24,113 bases of DNA from NCBI GenBank assembly GCA_021441665.1, contig JAGYYN010011760.1:1-24113 (forward strand). Reading direction: 5' to 3'. A program made the translations under genes and the position numbers. Shown piece by piece: positions 1-8,343 of this stretch (the first letter of the stretch is position 1; each line of letters opens with the position of its first letter). The notes below the pieces were generated by a model, which did no database searches, was not told the DNA's origin, and worked only from the letters and a program-made list of their open reading frames with translations. This stretch comes from Euplotes cf. woodruffi 2 WChen-2021 (taxonomy: Eukaryota; Ciliophora; Spirotrichea; Euplotida; Euplotidae).

Positions 1-441
1 GTGAGTGATGGTTGAGGTAGTGTGGAGAATAAGGGAAATTAGATAATTTTGAAATTCAACATAATTAATATAAAATTATTTGTAAGCAACATGGACTGGG
101 TTATGATGTGTTTACTAATTGTTAATTGCTTTGTGTAATTTATTATCAATCTTTGGAGAGATTAGAACTATACAACAGACGTAAATTGTAACAAAGTCAA
201 AATAAAATAGTATATTTTAGATTTATTGATTTATCCGACTTAAAATTTAAATTTATTAATAGGATTAAGATATGAGAAAAGTAAAAATTTCAAATTTAAA
301 ATGCGATAATATTAAGTTGTATTTAATCTATCAAATTTAAATGAATTTTATTCGTTAACTTCTCGAACTGTAACACTAATTTTTAATCTTATAAATAATC
401 ATATCATAAGGTCAATTAATTCGAATAATAGCTAAATTCAA
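1..441. other. AT-rich intergenic stretch
   Basis: No open frame with coding character is visible on either strand. The sequence is strongly AT-rich with short A/T runs. It contains no telomeric repeat and no recognisable RNA gene. It presumably holds the promoter of the gene starting near 442. Confidence 0.6.
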
Positions 442-962
442 ATGAAACAACAGGATAAAGCAGAGTAAGTGTTGATGTTAATTAAAAAATCATAGATTTT
501 TTTTTAATTTTGATGAATCTAATTCTCTCAAATCATTTCTAACCATAATAATCTATAAAATTTTGATTATCATATTAAAATTTAGAGTCCAAGCACTTAA
601 GAAAATGAAGCCAATGCCAATATCATCATTGCCCTTCAGCTCAAAGCCATGTGCAGTCGTGTACAGGCACAAGATATACGACCATGATAAGATGGAGAAA
701 ATCAGGCAGGAGTTCAATCGCAAGATATTCAGAAAGCATTTTGGAGATCTGCAGATTAGTAATTCTTCTATCTCAATAATTCACTGGGAGGATATTGCAT
801 ACTGGTTATCACTATCACTCTTATTAGCTATCGAATAGATCCTGCTTACATCTCAAAGTCACTTATATTCTGAAATCTTTCAATAATCAATGGACTTATC
901 TATCCGTTGCTGATTTTATTCCTCAAAAATATTATTTTGCATATCAAGCTAAATTTTTATAA
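442..962 (+). CDS. Unrecognised small protein, one intron, probable +1 frameshift
   Basis: Exon 1 (442-464, MKQQDKAE) is joined by a GT-AG intron (465-585, 121 nt) to an open frame that contains KPMPISSLPFSSKPC and KIYDHDKMEKIRQEFNRK. The first in-frame stop is TAG at 836-838 after GAA. Reading on in +1 gives a hydrophilic, coding-like extension (SFNNQWTYLSVADFIPQKYY) to TAA at 960-962, so the product is either 91 residues or, with the shift, 132. A third possibility is a 23-nt GT-AG intron just before 838. I recognise no domain. The extension carries an ADFIPQ motif that recurs as ADLIPQ at the start of the 5543 gene. Function unknown; the N-terminal half is better supported than the tail. 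Confidence 0.5.
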
Positions 963-1014
963 AGCTTAATCTCGCCCAGACTCCTGTTGTAATGATAAAA
1001 CTACAGAAAGAGAC

Positions 1015-1389
1015 ATGTCAAGAATGAAGCCGAAAATCAACGTCTGCCTGCCGAAAGACAACTTCGAGGAAGACTCTTTTATGAGTTCTTCAGAGGACTC
1101 GAGTCAGCATAAAGTCTCCAAGTTCAAAGCAAGAGTCCACAGAGACGTCAAGCAAAAGCACGATTTAAAAGAGGTAAGCCGCAACTGTGACAGCAACGCA
1201 TAGAATTATTCTTTCGTCAACAGGACTGTGATTTCCCCAAAGCAAGTGCGGATCCATTCTCGCAATAGAGAAATCGGTTTTAAATCGTCAAAAAATAAGC
1301 TAAAAATAAAAACAAAGGTGATGAAGAAGAACTGCAGCAGGAAGAAGAAATATTTATTTGACACTGTTAATAATTCAAGATCTGAGTAG
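1015..1389 (+). CDS. Small basic, Ser/Lys-rich protein of unknown function
   Basis: Exon 1 is 1015-1173 and exon 2 is 1204-1389, separated by a 30-nt GT-AG intron (1174-1203). The product is 114 residues. The N-terminal half is acidic/Ser-rich (EDSFMSSSEDSSQ); the C-terminal half is strongly basic (KSSKNKLKIKTKVMKKN, SRKKKYLF) and could bind nucleic acid or act as a nuclear localisation segment, which is inference only. Codon choice (tcg, aac, gtc, ttc) matches the confirmed genes nearby. The same frame is open upstream of the ATG to TAA at about 967-969, and a 45-nt stretch just upstream resembles the region near 5770, so the true start or an upstream exon is uncertain. No family recognised. 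Confidence 0.5.
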
Positions 1390-1421
1390 GGCTTGCATAA
1401 ATATATTTTAGTCTCAGCAAT

Positions 1422-1936
1422 ATGAATGAACAGACTTTCATGCAGAGCTTTATTACCAAGACCAATCCAAAAATGCTACTCAGCGAATGATTCGATAGGT
1501 AGACGATTACTGATTTGTATTTATCTTTTTTGGCTTACTCGAGAACTATAGATTTAATAAAATAAGCAACGGAAAACTGAAATAAATTCACTAACCATAA
1601 AGTATTCGATCGAAAGCCCAGGATGATGAGGAGGAGGAACTTAAAAAGTGCAGCTCATAGGTAGGCGGTGTACTTGGATATGAAATTAATCCACATTTTT
1701 GTTAGCTCTGTGCTTGTATTTGTCGCTGCGGCTTGAATTGTGATTGTGGAGACTTTAAATTTTCTTACAGACCGGAAAGAAGAATTATTCAGTCAGGAAA
1801 AGAAAGCAGACCCTTCAGTAAAGGATCAGTTCGAAGCATTTCAGTACAGAAGTACCACCAACACTTCGATTTCTCAAATAGGGCAAGCTCATCGTATTCG
1901 AGAGGCAGGCTGTATAGAGACAAACATGAAGATTAA
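1422..1936 (+). CDS. Possible short Cys-rich protein (exon structure uncertain)
   Basis: An ATG at 1422 opens a frame MNEQTFMQSFITKTNPK followed by a likely donor at 1499. A second coding-like block (about 1610-1665) encodes an acidic stretch DDEEEELKKCSS, and a third (1706-1936) encodes a Cys-rich start (CACICRCGLNCDCG) followed by a basic tail ending YRDKHED. The last stop falls exactly where base composition turns AT-rich, favouring this frame. I cannot join all three blocks without conflict: the acidic block ends in TAG directly before a GT donor. The Cys-rich start faintly recalls the N-terminal cysteine motif of SAXO/STOP-type microtubule proteins, but no repeat modules follow. Treat as a tentative gene. 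Confidence 0.3.
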
Positions 1937-2322
1937 TTGTATTTGGAGTATCAAAATTATCATAGTTTTCTTTCATACTAATTATTAGTATTTTTATTTT
2001 AAAGTTTCTTTCGAATTAAAATTCAATAATCTAAATGAATACTTAATTTTGACTCTGACTCAAATAATCAAGAGTCGATATTGAGCTTATTGTAAAAAGT
2101 ATTTCTATTAATTGTAATTATAAAACCCATTATTATTCATAAAAGAACTTGTGAAGCAAAAGAATGAAGTAAATAAGATAAATCGATATTGCTTTCTTAA
2201 CCAAACTTTTCCAAGACGAGTATATATTGGCTATCAGTAAATATAAACCAACATTTAGGTTCGTAGAAGCTAATAAATTAAAGCAGCTTGACGGATTGTT
2301 TAACTTCACTATATTATATGAA
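1937..2322. other. AT-rich intergenic, convergent gene ends
   Basis: No coding frame supported. This lies between the 3' end of the tentative plus-strand gene and the 3' end of the minus-strand CENP-B-like gene. It contains one ATTGAA core (minus strand, near 2021) but nothing else recognisable. Confidence 0.5.
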
Positions 2323-3306
2323 TTAAGCAGCCCCGTGTCTCTTTAGGAACTTATCAAGCCATCCTTTAGAAATTTTGAATTTTCTGAGTTCTTCATTCCC
2401 TTGCTTCACCAACTCTTTCTTAAGACTCCTGGCCTTAGTGCATATTGCGTTCCTATTTACTGCGGATTGGCGTTGACTGGAGCTTTGCATCCACTGCACG
2501 AGTTCATATTCAAGTTTTGGTGATTTTAGCTTCCTCCCACAGCTTATTTTAATACCGAGTTTATTAAGAATTGACTTGTACTTTCGATATGGTATGTTAA
2601 GCAGCCCAGCGACGTTATTTTTGGCCGAGCTCCTTGGTCTGCTGAACGATCTCCTCTGTGAGGTAGACGTGGTTCACTCCGCTGATCGTCGAGAGGACTT
2701 CTATCAGCCTCGAGCATTGACCATTATGCACTTCCTGGCTGTCACGATCACCCAAATTTTTCACTTCTTCCTTTGTTGATAAATGGTGCATCTGGTTTAC
2801 TAAGATGTCGTTTTTCTGATTTTTATTGGCAATCGTGAATTTTTTATTTAAATGATTTACCACATCTTGCGGATAGTGAGTGAAATCGCTCATTTTGCTA
2901 TTTAAAATCAGTCATTAGTGGCTTAGAGTAGCCACTTTCATCTAAAGCCTGCTCGTTGGGTTTATGTTGTCTTAGTGCCTCGCTAAGTTTACTTCATGGT
3001 TCAGAGACACCCACTGGGTTTATTGCACGACTTTTATTTCACTCCACAGCGGGTTTATTAATCTCAGCGTCGTTAGTGAAACTTTGGTGGAAGATAAAAT
3101 TTGACTGATAATCATGGCCATACAAGAAATTATCGTAATTATAGATTTTATTAAACATCATCGAAGCAGTTTGTATGATCGATGAAGGAATTATGCATCA
3201 AGTTGCTATCTTTGAATATGAACTCATGATCTTTTTGCAGCTCTAAGTCTCACTGCACATCGTTAAACGAACTTCTGAAACAATAGGTTTTGGTGTTTCT
3301 TTCCAT
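2323..3306 (-). CDS. CENP-B/Tigger-type HTH DNA-binding protein
   Basis: Predicted 326 residues, read from ATG at 3304-3306 to TAA at 2323-2325. The C-terminal ~72 residues match the CENP-B/Tc5-transposase DNA-binding domain: a basic entry (CGRKLKSP), LE.ELVQWM, NAICTKARSL and the signature FKISKGWLDKFLKRHG. The preceding ~40 residues (EEIVQQTKELGQK...NVAGLLNIPYRKYKSILNKLG) look like the first, psq-type helix-turn-helix of the same family. The protein stops right after the second HTH, so no DDE nuclease domain is present: either a host DNA-binding protein derived from a pogo/Tigger-like transposase or a shortened one. Its frame crosses AAA-TAA (2615-2620) and AAA-TAG (2898-2903) by +1 shifts. 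A third break at GTT-TAA (3151-3156) is either a shift or part of a 52-nt intron with an atypical GTTTAA donor. Upstream is a divergent plus-strand gene. Confidence 0.8.
2615..2620 (-). other. +1 frameshift site AAA-TAA
   Basis: The frame before the stop ends in ELGQK and the +1 frame continues NVAGLLNIPYRKYK, completing the first HTH and leading into the CENP-B domain. Skipping the T restores one reading frame across a recognised domain pair. Confidence 0.8.
2898..2903 (-). other. +1 frameshift site AAA-TAG
   Basis: Upstream frame ends LMTDFK; the +1 frame continues SKMSDFTHYPQD. Alternatively translation could start at the ATG at 2893, giving a shorter 189-residue form. The coding character of the 400 nt upstream favours the shift. 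Confidence 0.6.
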
Positions 3307-3413
3307 CTAAATTTATTTGTATTATTAGGTCATCTACAATTCAGCTTATAAAGATTACGAATTCAATATTTTAGTTAATTTTGAACAAATTTAAAAATTT
3401 GATTTGCTTAAAT

Positions 3414-4221
3414 ATGAGGAAAAGACAGTTCAAGCAACTGCTAAAGTTTATCAAGCGCAACTTTGATGTTGAAAGCTTTATCATTAAGACCCTTGCTGCG
3501 TTTATCTGAGTGCTCTTTGCAATTGTACTGGTGACATCTGAAGATGACCGATCTATGAGTAATGTCTTTGTCTATTATGTAATCGTAATCTTCATTATTT
3601 TTATCGTTGTTATTCACACCTCTGTCAAACTTCAGGCAGAAGAATCCATGATTATCAGGTATCGCAACTTACCGACAAATAAAAAGCTACAAAAGATAAT
3701 AAACCAGAACATTATTGAGAACAAGTCGAGATTTGATGTTAATCGACTGAAAGGCTTGAGATCAAATTATCTCGGACAGCCTCGATATAAATAGCGAGGA
3801 CTTCTGCACTCCTTATTCTCGATATTCAAACTCTGACATCAAGTATCGGCCTGGACATAAGCACAATAGCTTCGATGATTCGATATTTAATAATGACATG
3901 CTTAATGATCAAGATCTGAACTCTTATGACAGACATAAGATGGATAATTCAAGATATACTGATAAGTTCTACTCGATGAGAAAAAATACAAGTTATTTTC
4001 AGTCTAACGACACCAGACTTACAAAATCTAATTTAAAATTGCTTGATTCAGCATCAGATCAGAGGCGTGATTACTTGCAATCAATTTATAATCAATCTGA
4101 AAATAGACCTAATTTCAGTAGTTTTAAAAATCAAAAATTTAATGATAGCATTGCAAATGTAAAAAGTTGAAATATAATGCGTAAGATTTCCTTTAAAATC
4201 ATCACTATCATAGTAAAATAA
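3414..4221 (+). CDS. Two-helix membrane protein with long Ser/Asn-rich tail
   Basis: 268 residues after one +1 shift. The N-terminus is short and basic (MRKRQFKQLLKFIKRN). Two hydrophobic segments follow at about residues 23-41 (IIKTLAAFICVLFAIVLV, with Cys encoded by TGA) and 50-70 (VFVYYVIVIFIIFIVVI), separated by a short acidic loop, which suggests a hairpin in a membrane. The remaining ~190 residues are hydrophilic, rich in Ser, Asn, Asp and Tyr. The frame breaks at AAA-TAG (3789-3794, after GQPRYK) and resumes in +1 (SEDFCTPYSRYSNSD). A 33-nt GT-AG segment just before the end may be an intron; it does not change the stop (AAA-TAA at 4219). No family recognised. Confidence 0.7.
3789..3794 (+). 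other. +1 frameshift site AAA-TAG
   Basis: In-frame TAG after Lys126 of the membrane protein; skipping the T opens another ~140 codons with the same codon use. Confidence 0.75.
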
Positions 4222-4513
4222 TTTAGTTCTAAATATTGCTTTATTTTAGTAAAATATTAACTTTAATGTTTATCAAATCAATTGTTTATCTTTATACCTT
4301 AAGAATTGATTTTTATTAATCAATAATACAAAACATGCAAAAGTTGCAAACTTAAAATCTACATCATTCGGTTGTATTTATATAGCTACGACTTAATAAT
4401 TGAACTTTTTATTTTTGGTCTAAATAAAACCAACTAAAAATAGTAATTAAATTTGTCTAGCTGATTATGAAGACCTCATCTTGTTAACTGAAAAATATAC
4501 ACTCACTATTGAA
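4222..4513. other. AT-rich intergenic with possible upstream exon boundary
   Basis: Mostly non-coding A/T-rich sequence. The frame of the next gene is open upstream of its first ATG to about 4458 and is preceded by a TTTGTCTAG that could be a splice acceptor (ends near 4461), so a short 5' exon may lie in here. I could not identify it. Confidence 0.35.
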
Positions 4514-5486
4514 ATGCTACAAATCAGCAGCAAGATCAGCTCGTGGCTGGGCGAAGTCAAAAATTGGATCAAGAACTGAATTCTCAACAGCATAATTGAA
4601 CTAGATCTTGCTAACTGGCAGGACTTGTGAAAGATTTTAGACTCTTGAAAGTATAGCCTAATCTACTCAAAAGTTAACAATTCCTATGCGGAATACGAAG
4701 TACCAGCCGAGTACCAGTCAATCTTCATGAAGTACTTCAATCCTCAGTATAAACTAGTTGATTTGCAAGATTTACTGGGGTTACAAATTAAGCAGAATAA
4801 GGACAACAGCTCGTACCACTATTTCAGCTATATTCTTTCACAGTGCGAGACCCTCGACATCGACCAAGAGTACAGCAGGCTGTTCCATAATAAATTAATG
4901 CAGCGAAGGGACATTGAAAGATACTATACAATCACCGGCTTCTGACACAATAGCAGACTGTATACTTTCCAAAGGATTGTGAACCTTGTTCAGCCTGCTG
5001 AACTCGAAATCAACTACAACTGAGGACAGGACTTCAATGGACAAGAGTGGAGCTCGAAATATCCTACAGACTCCCATATCATTATGTGGATGTTTTGTAA
5101 GATCTTCCAAAGAAGCTATAAAAGCGATGATTCCAACTATAAAGCGAAGATATACTATGAATACTGTGACTACCACTCGAAATGCTCTGAAAATAGCGAT
5201 ACTCCAATTATTCTCCAGACTGCGCCGAGTGACTACGCTCCGTTGTATAAGGTTATTTCTGGGAATCAAGAACTGAACTGCAAGCCTGGAGATGACAACG
5301 TATTCTTTGCGATCCTGTTCTTCCTTTACATACTAAAGTGCAATAAAAGTAACATTTACGGTTCAGTTCACCAAACTTTGCTGAATAATATTTTCAAGTA
5401 ATCCGCAGACAGTCGAGACAATATTTAGTGAACTGAAATATTGGATTAAACAAAATTATTACGTGATTTTCAATTCAGCTAAATAG
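4514..5486 (+). CDS. Unrecognised protein, 323 residues, one frameshift
   Basis: One long frame from the first in-frame ATG (4514) through several TGA (Cys) codons to AAG-TAA at 5396-5401. There the +1 frame continues with clear coding character (NPQTVETIFSELKYWIKQN) to AAA-TAG at 5481-5486. The protein is rich in Tyr, Asn, Cys and aromatic residues, including the segments WQDLCKILDSCKYSLIY, YCDYHSKCSENSD and DNVFFAILFFLYILKC; the last is hydrophobic enough for a buried or membrane helix. There are no introns inside the supported part. The open frame extends about 17 codons 5' of the chosen ATG (DYEDLILLTEKYTLTIE), which suggests an unseen upstream exon. I recognise no family. Confidence 0.6.
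5396..5401 (+). other. +1 frameshift site AAG-TAA
   Basis: In-frame TAA after LLNNIFK; the +1 frame continues NPQTVETIFSELKYW for 28 codons to AAA-TAG. The alternative is simple termination here; composition favours the shift. Confidence 0.6.
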
Positions 5487-5542
5487 AATACCTGTATTAT
5501 TCTTTTGCTGAATTCATTTACTAATAATTTATATTTAATCGA

Positions 5543-8160
5543 ATGGAGGCTGATCTCATCCCTCAAGTAAACAGTCACAAGATCTTTGTTCATTATTTTC
5601 TTTTTTAAATCGAAAATCTTAATTTTTTGATTGCACTAATTCCTTCACGATTTCGTAAGTTAAATAAGGCAATATTACCACAATTTTTACTCCTGCAGCA
5701 AGTGTTTAATATCAGCTAAAAATATGTCAGCTGGGTTTAAGATTTTCTAATAGAAGCAAACCGCTGCAGTCTTGCCCAAACTCCCTTTGTGCACGACTCC
5801 AAAACGAGAGAAATGTAAGGCTACCATTATTGATATGTAGATAGTCAAAATGTAAAGAAAAGAGAGACGTCGAACACAGGCTACTTCAAATCAAATAAAA
5901 AGCAAACCTAAAGGTATTCATTTTGAATTCATTATATAGAAGCTAAAGTCTACGATGACAGCTGCTTGAAGGATTACATTCAGAGAACAGCAAAGCACCT
6001 TCCGAAGTTTAAATAAGATACGCATTAGCACGAGTCCAGGAAGAGAGTATTCACTCACAATCCCGAAGACTAACCTCACCGAGACTATGATAAATTTTGG
6101 CGAAATAAAGTCGATCCCGCAGGCTCGGCTTTACAATATCCTCGATCGGTCGTTGTCGCGGTATACTCCGAAAGGCGCAGCAGTTTCGATGTCGCCATGC
6201 CTCCTGGCTAACTCCTTTTGTGTTGATTTCTACGAACTCTACAAGCAACATCTTGATGAAGGAGACGAACTCATCCAAAATGTTGTGAAAAGGACAGATG
6301 AAAGAGACCAAAAGGAAGAAAAACGAATGGAGGAGCTTAAGATAAAAGCACGCAGACGTATTCCGACGAACAGTCGAACACAGTATGTCATTTGTTTTAC
6401 TACATCTTCAACTCGGTTTATTTAGGCCGATTGACATTCCACTTAACAAGCCGAAGAATCTAATCACGAAGAGTAAAGCTATCAAAACGATTGACGATAG
6501 AATCAACCAAGTTGCGAGTAACAAAGTGAATGATGAACGAGATAAGTAAGTTCAAATCCGCAATATTTAACTCAATTTATAATTTTGCATATTTCAGCGA
6601 TATTTTTACAAATTTCACAAATTTAATCCGCAATTAGACTAAACAAAGAGGAAGAAATGAAGAAGAGAAAGTAAAGAAATCGAGGACAAGCTTAAGAACA
6701 TATTTAATAAGAAAAAGAACCCTGAAGCTGTCTACCAGGTCTTCTGGTCTAAGAAATTCCAAAATAATTTCTACGACAACCTCATGGACAACCAAATCTC
6801 GAAGGTCGCAGAGAAAATCCAAAAAGAAGAGATGCAAGAAGATATAAAAGAACGCCAGTTCATCTACTTTTTAGAAGACTTTCAGCGAGAGAGGTACCAG
6901 AGGCGCAGGATTATTAAACGAATGCAGAATATGCGTATCAAGACTCTCGCAGAAATAAAAGTATTCAAAGGAAATCACAAATAAACTTGTTGATAAGATA
7001 GGAGCTGCGACTACTGTTTCAAAATAACCGTCAAAAAATCAAACATAATGTCGTCGGAGGATTAATTGACATTGATAATAAGCAAAATAAAAAGATCTTT
7101 GAGTCGATACTTGACGAGGCGAAAGTGCTGAAGGAAAAGCTCAAGTAAATACAAAGACCTTCCGACGAAATACGACGCTGTCAAAAGTAAATATATGGAG
7201 GTCAAAAAGACCGAAGACCAGGGCCAAGACCCAATGAACATCATATCAAACTTAAAACCAGACGACCCGATGGCTATTGAGTTTAAAAAGATCAAAGATA
7301 AGTTGGAAAAACCAAAGAGAAGTACTTTTACTAATCGAAGAGTCACGATCGATACAACCGACTCTCGGTACTCGTATATTCAAAAGGAGCTGCAGGGGAT
7401 CAGAGAGATACCAAGATCTGAGAGTCCTAATTTAGAAGACCACTTCACAATGCCAACGATGCAGAATATTAATAAATTAAACAATTCAGTTGAGTTTTCA
7501 GGATACTCTTCGATCAACCAGGACTTAAGCTCAGAAGCAAGCTTTAAGGTAAGCAAAGCAAGGGCTCATTAAAATCTAGCTTAATTTATCAAAAGTACCG
7601 GTGACGAGAAATCACGCGCATAGTGTGACGTCTCACGAACACGGGGAATCAGAATCTGTAAAGTTCTGCCCGCTCTGCGCGAAGAAGAAAGTAATAAACG
7701 CAATGGGTGACAAAAGCATAATGCAGATGATTAATAACCACAGGATTGGTCATGAAAGGTCAGCTATTCTACTCGTGTGTTATTGACGGTGGTATTTACA
7801 TTTACTTTTAGATATATGCACAATACTAAGCTCTCAAGGCTGCTGACAAACTTCGAAAGTGCCAATCAAATATTTGAGGTCAAAGAATACAAAGACGCTA
7901 ATATCGAGTCGCTGATTAACGACAAAATTGGCAGATATTATTTTATCCATGACATTCTGCTAAAGTGAGACGACGCTTTGAATGGAAAACACGAAAGTAG
8001 CCCTGTAAAGCAATACAAAAGCCATGTGAAGAATACTCTTGACTCCTTCGAGTCGTCAGTTCGGTTTGAAGCAGCAAGGAGGAACCTCACGGACGTTAAA
8101 AATAAAGATTCACGCAGAAATACATTTTTTGATATTAAATCGAAGAATTTGCTCAAGTAA
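5543..8160 (+). CDS. Large coiled-coil protein with up to six +1 frameshifts
   Basis: Predicted 717 residues. Exons: 5543-5566, 5754-5814, 5841-5913, 5940-6382, 6426-6545, 6638-7548, 7580-7758, 7812-8160; introns are GT-AG, mostly 26-53 nt, two long (187 and 92 nt). Shift sites: ACC-TAA about 5907 (weakest), AAA-TAA 6011, AAG-TAA 6669, AAA-TAA 6979, AAA-TAA 7022, AAG-TAA 7143. The middle is highly charged and helical (KEEEMKKRKKEIEDKLKNIF, EKIQKEEMQEDIKERQF, FQRERYQRRRIIKRMQNM), typical of a cytoskeletal or basal-body coiled coil. A CPLC zinc-knuckle-like motif occurs near 7656-7667. No named family recognised. The first two exons are uncertain: their reading and the start ATG rest on frame compatibility alone. 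The last stop is AAG-TAA at 8155-8160; a possible further intron (8156-8215) would move the end to 8231. It ends convergently with the 8344 gene. Confidence 0.7.
6011..6016 (+). other. +1 frameshift site AAA-TAA
   Basis: Frame before: AKHLPKFK; +1 frame after: KIRISTSPGREYSLTIPK. No GT-AG segment could explain the frame change. Confidence 0.8.
6546..6637 (+). other. Long intron with an internal 10-bp direct repeat
   Basis: Donor GTAAGTTC, acceptor AATTAG. AATCCGCAAT occurs at 6555-6564 and again at 6625-6634, exactly 70 nt apart. Deleting one repeat plus the 60 nt between would leave a normal-looking 22-nt GT-AG intron, so this looks like a short intron that acquired a repeat-flanked insertion. 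Confidence 0.6.
6669..6674 (+). other. +1 frameshift site AAG-TAA
   Basis: EEEMKKRK continues as KEIEDKLKNIFNKKKN after skipping the T; a continuous charged helix spans the site. Confidence 0.8.
6979..6984 (+). other. +1 frameshift site AAA-TAA
   Basis: IKVFKGNHK continues as KLVDKIGAATTVSK in +1, only 14 codons before the next shift site. Confidence 0.8.
7022..7027 (+). other. +1 frameshift site AAA-TAA
   Basis: AATTVSK continues as NRQKIKHNVVGGLIDID in +1. The spacing to the previous site (43 nt) is unusually short. Confidence 0.8.
7143..7148 (+). other. +1 frameshift site AAG-TAA
   Basis: AKVLKEKLK continues as KYKDLPTKYDAVKSKYMEV in +1; a coiled-coil helix spans the site. Confidence 0.8.
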
Positions 8161-8343
8161 ATAATTACGTTGTTAATAGAAATAATTATTTCACGCATTT
8201 ATATCTGTTTTTCAGCGATATTAAAAATTAGTTTAGTTTCTTAAAGTGAAAATCAGCGAGATTGTAGACTTGATTGAATAACAGATGATGTCGACACCAT
8301 CTATATTCACGATTAAAATATATTGAAGCATATTCAAGCAAAT

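Noticed and set aside
2940-3070. Three GGGTTTAT words plus an AGTGGCT/AGCCACT hairpin looked like a repeat-rich regulatory region or small RNA.
   Set aside because: On the minus strand this stretch is an open frame (EINKPAVECNKS, AINPVGVSEPC, QHKPNEQ, SGYSKPL) that joins the CENP-B-like gene through AAA-TAG; the repeats fall in coding sequence.
4895-5269. Minus-strand ORF of 124 codons.
   Set aside because: It is antisense to the plus-strand 4514 gene, whose frame is open over the same region with in-frame TGA-Cys and better composition.
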